27,005 nt of DNA from Dehalococcoidia bacterium (lineage in GTDB: Bacteria > Chloroflexota > Dehalococcoidia > Dehalococcoidales > Fen-1064), in assembly GCA_011192055.1 (NCBI GenBank), contig DUES01000195.1:1-27005 (forward strand). The letters are read 5' to 3'. The number at the start of each line of letters is the position of its first letter. Position 1 is the stretch's first letter. Below are positions 7,265 to 15,634 of this stretch, piece by piece. Below the pieces are notes generated by a model. It did not search any database, was not told the DNA's origin, and worked only from the letters and a program-made list of their open reading frames with translations. The position numbers and the translations under genes are program-made.

Positions 7265-7840
7265 ATGCGCAGAAGGTTTTTGAAACTGATAGCCAGAATC
7301 CATCGAGGGCAGCGGGGTATGACAGGTCTGGAGACGGCCATTATTCTCATTGCTTTTGTAACGGTGGCATCCGTACTTGCCTATAGTGTGCTGTCAGCAG
7401 GCATATTTTCAGCAGAAAGAGGCAAGGCGACTGTATATCAGGGTCTGGCATCCGCCCAGGCGACCATGTCAATTCAGGGTTCCGTGCTGGGGCTCAGTCC
7501 GAACGGTACCAAGCTTGAACAGATACAGTTCAGCGTTGCACTGATGCTTGAAGATGAGAACGTTGATATGAATTCTGTTGTCATAAACTACTTTGATAAT
7601 GAGGTCCATTCGGAGAATGTAACCTGGACCAGTGTCATCAGTGGCGGCAGCACCGAGAGGGGCGCAGCTAACTTACTGGAGGCTGATGAGCAGCATGTAG
7701 TTACCGTCACTTTACCGGCTACGGCCGCAGGTGATGCGTATGATAAGTTTACGGTTGAAGTTATTCCACCTACCGGAGCAACGCTCTCCATCCAGAGGAA
7801 AATACCTGGTGCGGTACAGGCAGTAATGAACCTCAGGTAG
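7265..7840 (+). CDS. Archaellin-like protein (archaeal flagellin FlaB family) with class III signal peptide
   Basis: A 191-residue protein whose N-terminus is that of an archaeal flagellin. A basic leader ends in RGQRG, followed by MTGLETAIILIAFVTVASV. Prepilin-peptidase cleavage is expected after Gly18, which puts Glu23 at position +5 of the mature protein, as in type IV pilin-like proteins. The hydrophobic helix (about residues 22-48) and the following SAERGKATVYQGLASAQ segment match the archaellin assembly domain I recall from Sulfolobus FlaB (GLDTAIILIAF, ASVLAY). The rest, about 130 residues, is beta-rich and Thr/Val-rich, fitting the outer filament domain. The start has GGAGGAG four bases upstream. 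No motor ATPase, platform protein or prepilin peptidase gene is in the window. It could form an archaellum or a pilus-like filament. Confidence 0.85.
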   Translation: MRRRFLKLIARIHRGQRGMTGLETAIILIAFVTVASVLAYSVLSAGIFSAERGKATVYQGLASAQATMSIQGSVLGLSPNGTKLEQIQFSVALMLEDENVDMNSVVINYFDNEVHSENVTWTSVISGGSTERGAANLLEADEQHVVTVTLPATAAGDAYDKFTVEVIPPTGATLSIQRKIPGAVQAVMNLR

Positions 7841-7869
7841 CCCAAAACGATAATTTAATAAATACTGCG

Positions 7870-7928
7870 AATAAAAAGGGAGGCCAGGTAAAGGCAGGTA
7901 TCCATGTTTGCTGAAGCCTGTACCTCCC
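7870..7928 (-). terminator. Rho-independent terminator of the formate dehydrogenase/Nfn operon
   Basis: Read on the minus strand, GGGAGG-TA-CAGG (7928-7917) pairs with CCTGG-CCTCCC (7888-7878). This is followed at once by TTTTTATT (7877-7870). The loop is long and could fold further through GGC/GCC pairs. It lies about 100 nt after the stop of nfnB. On the plus strand the T-run is missing, so it serves the minus-strand operon. Confidence 0.7.
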
Positions 7929-8028
7929 CCTGTCTTAACTCGGGCAGGAGTATCTACTAAAGATATAAGAGATACCAGGTAAGCAATCGACAGCCGAGAA
8001 ATTCCGTTGAGTGATAAAGGGGCTTCTG

Positions 8029-9429
8029 CTATTCTTTCAGGAAACGGTCAATATCAGCAGCAGCACGCTTCCCCGCACCCATGGCGCTGATAACTGTTGC
8101 GGCACCGGTGACAATATCTCCGCCGGCCCAGACCCGGTCTTTCACCGTTTTACCCGTATCTTCGTCAGCGACTACGGTACCCCAGCGCGTTGTCTCCAGT
8201 CCATCAGTAGTAGACGCAATCAGGGGATTGGGTGTAGTCCCAAGGGCTATGACGACGGTGTCCACCTTGATGACGAAGTCACTTCCCTGTATCGGTACAG
8301 GTCTGCGTCTGCCACTGTCATCGGGCTCGCCAAGCTCCATCCGGATGCATTCCATTGCCGAGACCCAGCCGCGTCCATCACCGAGAAAACCGGTGGGATT
8401 GGTCAGGAACTTGAAGATTATGCCCTCTTCCATGGCATTCTCAACTTCTTCCCTCCGGGCGGGTAACTCCACTTCGGACCTGCGGTAGATGACGTAGACT
8501 TCCTTCGCACCAAGCCTGAGTGCGCACCTGGCCGAGTCCATGGCAACATTGCCGCCACCAACTACGGCTACCTTCCTGCCCATACCGAGCGGGGTGTCAT
8601 ATTCCGGGTAGAGGTAGGCCTTCATGAGATTGGTGCGGGTTAGAAACTCGTTGGCCGAGTAGATGCCACAAAGGTTTTCTCCGGGGAGGTTCATGAACAT
8701 CGGCAGTCCGGCACCGGTGCCGAGGAAAACAGCGTCATAATCGTTCTCCAGCAACTCGTCCACGGAATCTATTTTTCCGATAACGGCATCAAGGATAAGC
8801 TCGGCACCAAGAGACTTGACGAATTGTACCTCTGTCTGGACAATTTCCTTGGGCAAACGGAATTCAGGAATACCATACATCAGCACACCGCCAGCGACGT
8901 GCAAAGCTTCAAAAATGGTAACGCCGTGCCCCATTTTCACCAGTTCAGCGGCGACTGTCAGCCCGGCGGGTCCCGAACCGATAACGGCGACCTTCTTGCC
9001 GGACGGTTTCGGTGGTTCTTCATCCGGTGCTTCAACTTCATCCGGATGGGTTCTTGCCCAGTCAGCTACGTACCGTTCGAGTCGTCCGATTGCTACCGGA
9101 GCGTCCCTCTTGTTAAGCGTACAGGATTCTTCGCACTGTGACTCCTGGGGGCAGACCCGCCCGCAGACACCGGGCAGACTGTTCTTGTCCTGGAGCGCTT
9201 TAACTGCCTCCGGCATATCACCGTCACGGAGCGCAGTAATGAATTCCGGGATTCTTACGTTTACCGGGCAACCATCGACACAGGGGCGCTTGGGACACTG
9301 GATGCAGCGGCTGGCTTCTTCCAGAGCCTGCTCTTCAGAGTAGCCCAGGGCTACTTCATCGAAGTTTCCTCCCCGCTCTATGGGGTCCTGCCTGGGCATC
9401 TCGACACGATTAAGATTCAGTTTTGGCAT
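8029..9429 (-). CDS. nfnB: NADH-dependent reduced ferredoxin:NADP+ oxidoreductase, large subunit NfnB (SudA / GltD-like)
   Basis: A 466-residue flavoprotein with the layout of NfnB and SudA. An N-terminal region carries two [4Fe-4S] motifs (Cys42, 45, 50, 54 and Cys89, 93, 99, 103). A first dinucleotide fold, VAVIGSGPAG (148-156), binds FAD, and a second, VAVVGGGNVA (288-296), binds NADP(H). The C-terminal FAD-contact region includes VWAGGDIVTGAATVISAMGAGKRAA. It is the same fold as the glutamate synthase small subunit, but no glutamate synthase large subunit is near. The partner directly upstream is NfnA, 16 nt away, so the Nfn assignment is preferred over GltD. The heterodimer bifurcates electrons between NADPH, NAD+ and ferredoxin in the cytosol. 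It is the last gene of the operon. Confidence 0.88.
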   Translation of the reverse strand: MPKLNLNRVEMPRQDPIERGGNFDEVALGYSEEQALEEASRCIQCPKRPCVDGCPVNVRIPEFITALRDGDMPEAVKALQDKNSLPGVCGRVCPQESQCEESCTLNKRDAPVAIGRLERYVADWARTHPDEVEAPDEEPPKPSGKKVAVIGSGPAGLTVAAELVKMGHGVTIFEALHVAGGVLMYGIPEFRLPKEIVQTEVQFVKSLGAELILDAVIGKIDSVDELLENDYDAVFLGTGAGLPMFMNLPGENLCGIYSANEFLTRTNLMKAYLYPEYDTPLGMGRKVAVVGGGNVAMDSARCALRLGAKEVYVIYRRSEVELPARREEVENAMEEGIIFKFLTNPTGFLGDGRGWVSAMECIRMELGEPDDSGRRRPVPIQGSDFVIKVDTVVIALGTTPNPLIASTTDGLETTRWGTVVADEDTGKTVKDRVWAGGDIVTGAATVISAMGAGKRAAADIDRFLKE

Positions 9430-9445
9430 GATTTATACCCCCGGA

Positions 9446-10279
9446 CTACCACTGGGCACAGTCGAGACACCGGTACCGTGCCGGGGTTTCCTCATTACTT
9501 GAGTAAGTACAGCGACGGGCCATAAGCGAGTTCCAGTCAACATCATGTGCATCAAACTCCGGTCCATCCACGCAGGCAAATTTGGTTTCACCGGCAATGG
9601 TCACGCGACAACAGCCACACATACCGGTGCCATCAACCATTATCGGATTCAGACTCGCAATCGTCTTTATTCCGTGGGGACGTGTTGCAGCTGCCACCAG
9701 CTTCATGACGCATACCGGACCGATGGTAATTACCCTGTCCACTTTCTCACTGGTGATTACTTCTTCAAGCGGATCGGTAACGAAGCCGCAGTCGTCCATT
9801 GAACCGTCTCCGGTAACCATGATAAACCGGTCTGCCAGACTTCCCAGGCGCTCCTCGCCAAAACTGGTATCCTTTGTCGGTGCCCGCATGATCGATATTA
9901 TCCTGTTGCCGGTATCTTTCAGGGCCTGTAAAAGAGGTACTATGGTCTCTGCGGAATAGCCTACGGTAACGGTTACCACAGTTCCATAATTGTCTGTTTC
10001 GGAAGGTATACCCAGGGGGCCGGTGAAGCTGAAGATGGCGTCGCCGGTCTGTAGTTTTGCCAACTTGCGTGTGGTAGTTTCTACCTCGTTAAAGACGATG
10101 GTAGTGCTGCCTTTCTCCCTGTCCCAGCCGGCGATAGTAAGGGGGATGCGCTCACCCTTCTCGTCAACCATAAGAATGATAAACTGTCCGGGCCTGGCCT
10201 TTTCCGCAATCTTGGGAGCAGCGATTTCAAACCGGTGAATATTCGGAGCCAGGTCTTGCCTGGACAATATTTCGTACAA
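9446..10279 (-). CDS. nfnA: NADH-dependent reduced ferredoxin:NADP+ oxidoreductase, small subunit NfnA (SudB-like)
   Basis: This is the ferredoxin-NADP reductase-fold subunit with FAD and a [2Fe-2S] cluster. RIPLTIAGWD is the FAD-binding motif, and the C-terminal cluster motif is DGTGMCGCCRV followed by a fourth Cys in KFACVDGPEFDAHDVDW. I prefer a TTG start at 10279 (277 residues). Family members begin MYxI, and here TTG-TAC-GAA-ATA encodes the equivalent residues, with GGAG about six bases upstream. The in-frame ATG at 10303 would add eight residues (MRLFWRRK) with no clear ribosome-binding site. The gene lies between the formate dehydrogenase gene and nfnB on the same strand, which suggests that formate oxidation and NADPH supply are coupled. 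Dihydroorotate dehydrogenase electron-transfer subunits are related, but lack this NfnB neighbour. Confidence 0.87.
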   Translation of the reverse strand: MYEILSRQDLAPNIHRFEIAAPKIAEKARPGQFIILMVDEKGERIPLTIAGWDREKGSTTIVFNEVETTTRKLAKLQTGDAIFSFTGPLGIPSETDNYGTVVTVTVGYSAETIVPLLQALKDTGNRIISIMRAPTKDTSFGEERLGSLADRFIMVTGDGSMDDCGFVTDPLEEVITSEKVDRVITIGPVCVMKLVAAATRPHGIKTIASLNPIMVDGTGMCGCCRVTIAGETKFACVDGPEFDAHDVDWNSLMARRCTYSSNEETPARYRCLDCAQW

Positions 10280-10348
10280 TTTACGTCTCCAGAACAGGCG
10301 CATACGGCAAAGATCGGATGAGCCTGAAACACATAATCAGGTCTTTCC

Positions 10349-13114
10349 CTAGTGCGAGTTCTTTTCTATCTTAACGGCGCATACTTTATATTCCGGTATC
10401 TTGGCCACAGGGTCGAATACCGGATTGGTGAGGACATTTACCGAACTTTCAGCAAAATGGAAGTTCATATAAACAACGCCTTCATCTGATATCTCTGTGA
10501 CATTAGCTCTTGCCGGTATAGTGCCACGCCGGGAGGATACCTCTACCAGGTCGCCGTGAGCGATACCAAGTTTCTCTGCGTCCCCGGGATTGATGTCAAT
10601 CAGTCCTTCCCCGAGCAGGTTATTGAGGTCCTTTACTTTACGGGTCATCGTGCCGGTATGAAATTGATACAGGCTCCGGCCGGTGGTAAGCAAAAGCGGG
10701 TATTCGTTATCGGGGAGTTCCATGGATTCTTTGTATTCCAGGGGTACGAAATGGCCTTTACCCCGGGCAAATCCGGCAGTGTGAAGTATGGGAGTACCGG
10801 GGTGCTGAGCGTCAGGGCAGGGCCACTGTAAGCCACCCTGCTCGATTCGTTCGTAGGAGATACCTCCATAGCTGGGCGTCAGTCTGGAAATTTCTTCAAA
10901 AATCTCTGAAGAGCTACCGAAGTCAAATCCCTTCACGCTCATCTTGTCAGCAATCCGGCTCGTAATCCACCAGTCTGATTGAGCGTCTCCGGGTGGATCA
11001 AGCGCCTTGCGGACCCGTTGCACTCTACGTTCGGTATTGGTGAATGTACCGTCCTTTTCCGCAAAACTTGCCGCCGGCAGGACCACGTCCGCCAGTTCTG
11101 CAGTCTCGGTCAGGAAGATATCCTGGACAACGAGGAAATCGAGCTTCTTCAGGACCGCTATTGCGTGAGTAGCGTCCGGTTCACTCAGTGACGGGTTCTC
11201 CCCGACAATGTACATTGCCTTTAATTCACCCCGGTCGGCGGCAGCGAACATATCGGTTACTGTAAGTCCCGGCTTGTCGCTAAGCTGAGCACCCCAGGCT
11301 TTCTCGAACTTTTCCTTGATTGCAGGGTCGGCAACCGACTGGTAGCCGGTGTATACGTTGGGTAATGCACCGAGGTCACAGGCACCCTGGACATTGTTTT
11401 GTCCGCGTAACGGGTTAACGCCTGAAGACGGCTTACCGACATTTCCGGTAAGCATGGCGAGATTGGCGGTGCCGATAACGTTATCGGTGCCGTGCGAATG
11501 TTGTGTGATGCCCATTGCATAGAGGATGGTGGCCGGACTGTTCTGGGCATACATGCGGGCGGCTTTGACGATATCTTCAGCGGGTACGCCGGTGGTCCTG
11601 GAGACAAATTCAAGGTCGAAGTTCTTGAGAGATTCCTTGAACTCGTCAAAATTCTCGCAGCGCTCCTCGATAAAGGCTTTGTCGTAGAGGTCTTCGTCTA
11701 CGATAATGCGTGCCATACCCATCATAAGGGCAACATCCGTACCCGGTCGGTGCCGTAACCAGATATCGGCATCATTTACCAGGTCAATCCTGCGGGTGTT
11801 AGCGACTATCAGTTTTCCACCCTGGCGGACTGCTTTCTTTATCTCCAGCCCGATAACGGGATGAGCCTCGGTGGTGTTGGTGCCTATTGCCAGGATGCAG
11901 GCGGCATTGCCAACTTCCTGGATAGAATTGGTCATTGCGCCACTGCCGAATGTCGTGACCAGACCGGCCACGGTGGGGGAATGTCAGAGGCGTGCACAAT
12001 GGTCCACGTTATTATGTCCAAATGCTATCCGCGTAAACTTTTGGATTACATAATTATCCTCGTTGGTACACTTGGCCGAGGACAGTACGCCTACTTCTTC
12101 CTTCTTTAAACCTGACAGCTTACCTGCGACAAGGTCCAGTGCTTCTTCCCAGCTCGCTTCCTGAAAACTGCCGTCCTTCTTAATCAGGGGGGCAGTCAGG
12201 CGGTCGGGATGCTGGACGAATTCTGTAATTCCGAACCGGCCTTTAACGCAGGCCTGTCCATTGTTGACATCATTGTCACGCAGTGGGAGTACTTCCATTA
12301 TCTTGCCGTCTTTGAGTCCAATCTCAAGCTGGCAGCCGACCCCGCAGTAGGGACAGGTGGTAGCAACGCTGCTGTCCGGTGCGCCTTCCCACTTGCGTTT
12401 ACGCTCGATTAATGCCCCGGTAGGGCAAACATCGACACAGGCACCGCAGTACATGCAATCCGAGTCACGTAATGCCCTGCCGAATGCGGTACCGGGTATG
12501 GATTCACTGCCGCGGGAGGTAAAAGCGATAGCTCCGACGCCCCTGACTTCCTGGCACATTCGTACGCAGCGTCCGCAGAGGATACACAGGTTATAATCTC
12601 GTTCAAAGAACGGATTTTCATGGTCTATGTCCACATTCCGGGAAGTATATGGAAGGTCTACTTTCTCTATTCCTATGTAATCGGCAACCTGCTGCAGTTC
12701 ACAGATACCGTTATTGGGGCAGAGTACACAACGTTGCGTTATGTCTACATTACGCAGGCAGATATCAAATGGTCCACACTTTTCCCTGCGCCAGCAGGTG
12801 AGACAGGGGTGAGGGTGCTCGGAAAGCATCAGCTCCAGGACACCCCGCCGGAACTCCTGTATCTGTGGGGTATTTGTTCGTACAATCATACCCTCGGTTG
12901 CAGGTGTGGTGCAGGCGGTTGGCAGACCGCGCATTTTCTCAATCTCAACAATGCACAGTCGGCAGGCGCCGTAGGGAGCAAGGTCAGGGTGATAGCACAG
13001 TGTCGGTACGTATATCCCGGCCTGCTGTGCAGCCTCCAGTACCGTCATCCCTTCTTTTACTGTGATTTCCTGTTCGTTGATGGTTAACGCAAGCGTTTTT
13101 ACTGTGGTTGTCAT
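10349..13114 (-). CDS. fdhA: Formate dehydrogenase alpha subunit, selenocysteine-containing, with NuoG-like N-terminal Fe-S domains
   Basis: This is one 921-residue selenoprotein read through an in-frame TGA at 11984-11986 (codon 377). The sequence around it, CARL-U-HSPTVAGLVTTFGSGAM, aligns with the active-site Sec of formate dehydrogenases (E. coli FdhF V-U-HGPSVAGL). The N-terminal ferredoxin-like domain has Cys40, 51, 54, 68. A NuoG-type His100/Cys104-107-113 site follows, then an additional cysteine group (119, 129, 132, 138). Next come two [4Fe-4S] motifs (177-187 and 220-230) and the Cys254/257/261/289 cluster of the pterin domain. After the Sec are the molybdopterin domain (GITQHSHGTDN) and the dinucleotide-binding C-terminus (LLLTTGRSLYQFHTGTMT). 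ATG 13114 lies five bases after the nuoF-like stop, with GGTGAGG upstream. It probably catalyses reversible formate/CO2 conversion with Mo or W. Confidence 0.93.
11955..11986 (-). promoter_or_regulatory. UGA selenocysteine codon and bacterial SECIS-like hairpin
   Basis: The UGA is at 11986-11984. Twelve bases later GTGGCC (11971-11966) pairs with GGTCAC (11960-11955), with one G-U pair, around the loop GGTCT (11965-11961). The loop begins 18 nt after the UGA. From memory, the E. coli fdhF SECIS also has a GGUCU apical loop 18 nt after its UGA; that loop is the SelB contact. Both spacing and loop therefore support UGA recoding rather than a nonsense mutation. Confidence 0.85.
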
Positions 13115-13119
13115 TTGCT

Positions 13120-15063
13120 TTATACCTCACCCTTCGTAGAGGACTTAGCTCCAGGTTTCGCCGCAGTTACGGGAACAGGTTCGCTGGGGACCTCTATTTC
13201 TTCACCGGATACTTTCGTTATTGCTCCGAATCTCTCGGGGCATACATCCAGGCACGTGCCGCACTTGATGCACTTGTCCTGGTCGATGACGTGTACCATT
13301 TTCTTGTCTCCGATTATGGCATCGACCGGGCAGTTTCGGAGACATATACCGCAGCCCTGGCATTTATCCGGAAGGATATAGAATGAAATCATATCCGTAC
13401 AGGACAATGCCGGGCACCGTTTCTCGTTAATGTGCGCTTCGAATTCTTCCCGGAAGTAGCGCAGTGTGGTAAGAATCGGATTGGGCGCAGTACCGCCCAG
13501 CGCGCACAGTGCAGTTGCCTTGATGGTATTGGCCAGCCGTTCCAGTTTCTCGATATCGCCGGATTGTCCCTGACCCCGGGTTATGCGTTCCAGTATCATC
13601 AGCATCTGCCTGGTACCGATGCGGCATGGTACGCATTTGCCACATGATTCGTGCTGGCAGAATGCCAGGAAGAACCGTGCCAGCTCAACCATGCAGGTAT
13701 CTTCATCGGCGACAACCATGCCGCCGGAACCCACTATAGAGCCTGCCTTTGCCAGCGATTCGTAGTCTACCGACAGGTCCAGCAAGTCAGCGGAAAGACA
13801 CCCGCCGGAAGGCCCACCCGTCTGTACCGCCTTGAATTTACGGTTATTGACAATCCCTCCGCCAATATCATCAATGATATCACCCAGCCGGATACCCATC
13901 GGTACTTCTATCAGACCGGTGCGGTTGATTTTACCGGCCAGTGCAAAGGTCTTGGTCCCCTTGCTGGTCTCGGTGCCGTAGCTGGAATACCATTCGCTGC
14001 CTTTCATCAGGATGGCAGAGACGTTTGCCCAGGTTTCCACATTGTTGATATTACTCGGTTTTCCCCACAGACCGGAATTTGCCGGGAACGGAGGACGTGG
14101 CCGGGGCATTCCCCGCTTGCCTTCAATGGACATCATCAGGGCAGTTTCCTCGCCGCATACAAATGCTCCGGCACCTTCCTTTACTGATATCTGGAAGTTG
14201 AAACCGGAACCGAGGATATTGTCACCGATGAGGCCGCACTCCTCCATTTGTTTCATGGCTGTTTCAAGTCGCTGTATCGCCAGGGGGTATTCCGCACGGC
14301 AGTAGACATAGGCATGTTCCGTACCCATGGCATAGGCACCGATAAGCATACCCTCCAGGACGGCGTGGGGGTCTCCTTCGAGCAGGGACCGGTCCATAAA
14401 CGCACCCGGGTCACCTTCATCGGCGTTACAGATAAGGTATTTGTCAGTACCCGCTGCATTCCGGCAGAACTGCCACTTCTGACCAGTGGAAAAACCGGCG
14501 CCTCCCCTGCCCCTCAGTCCTGATTTCTTAACCTCTTCAATAACTTCATCCGGAGTCATTGAAAGGGCTCTTTCAAATCCACTGTAACCACCGGTGGCGA
14601 TGTACTGCATAATTTCATCCGGGTCAATATGCCCGGCATTGCGCAGCGCTATGCGTACCTGTGGCTTAAGAATAGGCAGGTCGGTAAGTCTGGGAATACC
14701 ATCAACAGTCTTGTCGCCCAGGGTACCCATTGCCAGGTCCGGGCGTGGATTACCGTTGACGATATAGTCTTCGATAAGCTGGATGGCTATCTCGGGGGTG
14801 ACACTGCCGTAGGCAATCCGTGGTTGTCCCGGCATGATAATGTCAATAATGGGTTCGGCGTAGCACAGGCCGATGCAACCAACACCGGTAATTAATGCGT
14901 CTATTTTACGTCGGGCCAGTTCTTCATTTATGGCGGTCAGGACTTTATCTGCCCCGGCGGCAAGACCGCACGTACCTGCGCCTACAATAATACGAGGCTT
15001 ACTGTTGTTCTGTAAAGCCTCCCACTCTGATTCGGCTTGCTTACGAATATCGGCAAACGTCAT
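13120..15063 (-). CDS. NuoF-like NADH-binding subunit of the formate dehydrogenase complex, with C-terminal two-cluster ferredoxin domain
   Basis: At 647 residues this is a diaphorase subunit of the HndC/HylB/NuoF group. An N-terminal thioredoxin-like [2Fe-2S] region (Cys32, 63, 67) leads into the FMN/NADH domain with GRGGAGFSTGQKW (185-197) and CNADEGDPGAF. Then follow the SLBB region and the [4Fe-4S] site SCGKCVPC with Cys474, 477, 480 and Cys520. The C-terminal extension holds two ferredoxin motifs, CQGCGICLRNCP (568-578) and CIKCGTCLDVCP (598-608). This architecture is that of soluble, electron-bifurcating hydrogenases and formate dehydrogenases, not of respiratory complex I NuoF, which lacks both extensions. 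It should accept or deliver electrons at NAD(H) through FMN. It is followed by fdhA five bases later and preceded by the nuoE-like gene 51 nt earlier. GAGAGGG precedes the ATG. Confidence 0.92.
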   Translation of the reverse strand: MTFADIRKQAESEWEALQNNSKPRIIVGAGTCGLAAGADKVLTAINEELARRKIDALITGVGCIGLCYAEPIIDIIMPGQPRIAYGSVTPEIAIQLIEDYIVNGNPRPDLAMGTLGDKTVDGIPRLTDLPILKPQVRIALRNAGHIDPDEIMQYIATGGYSGFERALSMTPDEVIEEVKKSGLRGRGGAGFSTGQKWQFCRNAAGTDKYLICNADEGDPGAFMDRSLLEGDPHAVLEGMLIGAYAMGTEHAYVYCRAEYPLAIQRLETAMKQMEECGLIGDNILGSGFNFQISVKEGAGAFVCGEETALMMSIEGKRGMPRPRPPFPANSGLWGKPSNINNVETWANVSAILMKGSEWYSSYGTETSKGTKTFALAGKINRTGLIEVPMGIRLGDIIDDIGGGIVNNRKFKAVQTGGPSGGCLSADLLDLSVDYESLAKAGSIVGSGGMVVADEDTCMVELARFFLAFCQHESCGKCVPCRIGTRQMLMILERITRGQGQSGDIEKLERLANTIKATALCALGGTAPNPILTTLRYFREEFEAHINEKRCPALSCTDMISFYILPDKCQGCGICLRNCPVDAIIGDKKMVHVIDQDKCIKCGTCLDVCPERFGAITKVSGEEIEVPSEPVPVTAAKPGAKSSTKGEV

Positions 15064-15114
15064 GATTCCCTCTCTATCAGGCAGGAGTTTCAGCTCTGAC
15101 TTCAGATGTTCCCG

Positions 15115-15561
15115 CTACTGCTGTGCCAGAATCTTCTTGCTCTCCGCTACCGTCATTTTGGCATGAACAACATCATCCATTATCATGACCGGGGCCAGAG
15201 CACAGCAGCCGACGCAGGCGACTCTTTCCAGGCTGTACTTGTAGTCTGCGGTGGTTTCTCCGGGGTGAATGCCAAGTTCACGCTCTACTTCTTCCAGAAT
15301 ACGGGCGCTGCCCCTGACATGACAAGCAGTACCCTGGCATACCTTGATTTCATGCTCACCTGGTCTCTCAAAGCGAAACTGAGCATAGAAACTGGCCACG
15401 CCATAAATATCGCTGCTGGATAAGCCTAAAAAATGGGCTACCTCTGTAACTGCTTCCTCTGAGAGATAACCCAGTTCTTTTTGTGCTTTCTGAAGGACAG
15501 GAATAAGGACTTCGCGGTGTCCCGGATAAGCTTCAAAGATTGGCTGTAACCTTTCACGCAT
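15115..15561 (-). CDS. NuoE-like [2Fe-2S] subunit of the formate dehydrogenase complex
   Basis: A 148-residue thioredoxin-fold protein of the complex I 24-kDa/HndA/HylC family. The [2Fe-2S] ligands are Cys75 and Cys80 in CQGTACHVRG, and Cys116 and Cys120 in CVGCCALAP, the expected C-x4-C and C-x3-C pattern. The N-terminal helical part (LIPVLQKAQKELGYLS, VAHFLGLS) is also typical. It is the first gene of the minus-strand operon nuoE-nuoF-fdhA-nfnA-nfnB. It should relay electrons to the NuoF-like flavin subunit. GGAGG lies about 14 bases before the ATG, farther than usual, so translation initiation may be moderate. Operon context rules out a lone complex I fragment, because no other nuo genes follow. 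Confidence 0.92.
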   Translation of the reverse strand: MRERLQPIFEAYPGHREVLIPVLQKAQKELGYLSEEAVTEVAHFLGLSSSDIYGVASFYAQFRFERPGEHEIKVCQGTACHVRGSARILEEVERELGIHPGETTADYKYSLERVACVGCCALAPVMIMDDVVHAKMTVAESKKILAQQ

Positions 15562-15605
15562 GCTTAATACTATTTAACCTCCATGTAATTCCTCAGGCCA
15601 CATGT

Positions 15606-15634
15606 AGTGTATCATGAAAAAATAGGTAGTTCAA
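15606..15634 (-). promoter_or_regulatory. Candidate promoter of the nuoE-nuoF-fdhA-nfnAB operon
   Basis: On the minus strand TTGAAC (15634-15629) and TACACT (15611-15606) are separated by 17 bases; each matches the sigma-70 consensus at four of six positions. Transcription would start near 15599, leaving about 38 nt of leader with GGAGG in it. No other hexamer pair with good spacing was found close to the start. Confidence 0.45.

Noticed and set aside
8029..9429. Glutamate synthase small subunit (GltD)
   Set aside because: The fold is shared, but there is no glutamate synthase large subunit, and the NfnA partner is directly upstream.
10349..11971. A separate 540-residue molybdopterin oxidoreductase starting at GTG 11971
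   Set aside because: It is in the same frame as the upstream 376-codon part; the TGA between them is at the selenocysteine position and is followed by a SECIS-like hairpin, so both parts belong to one protein.
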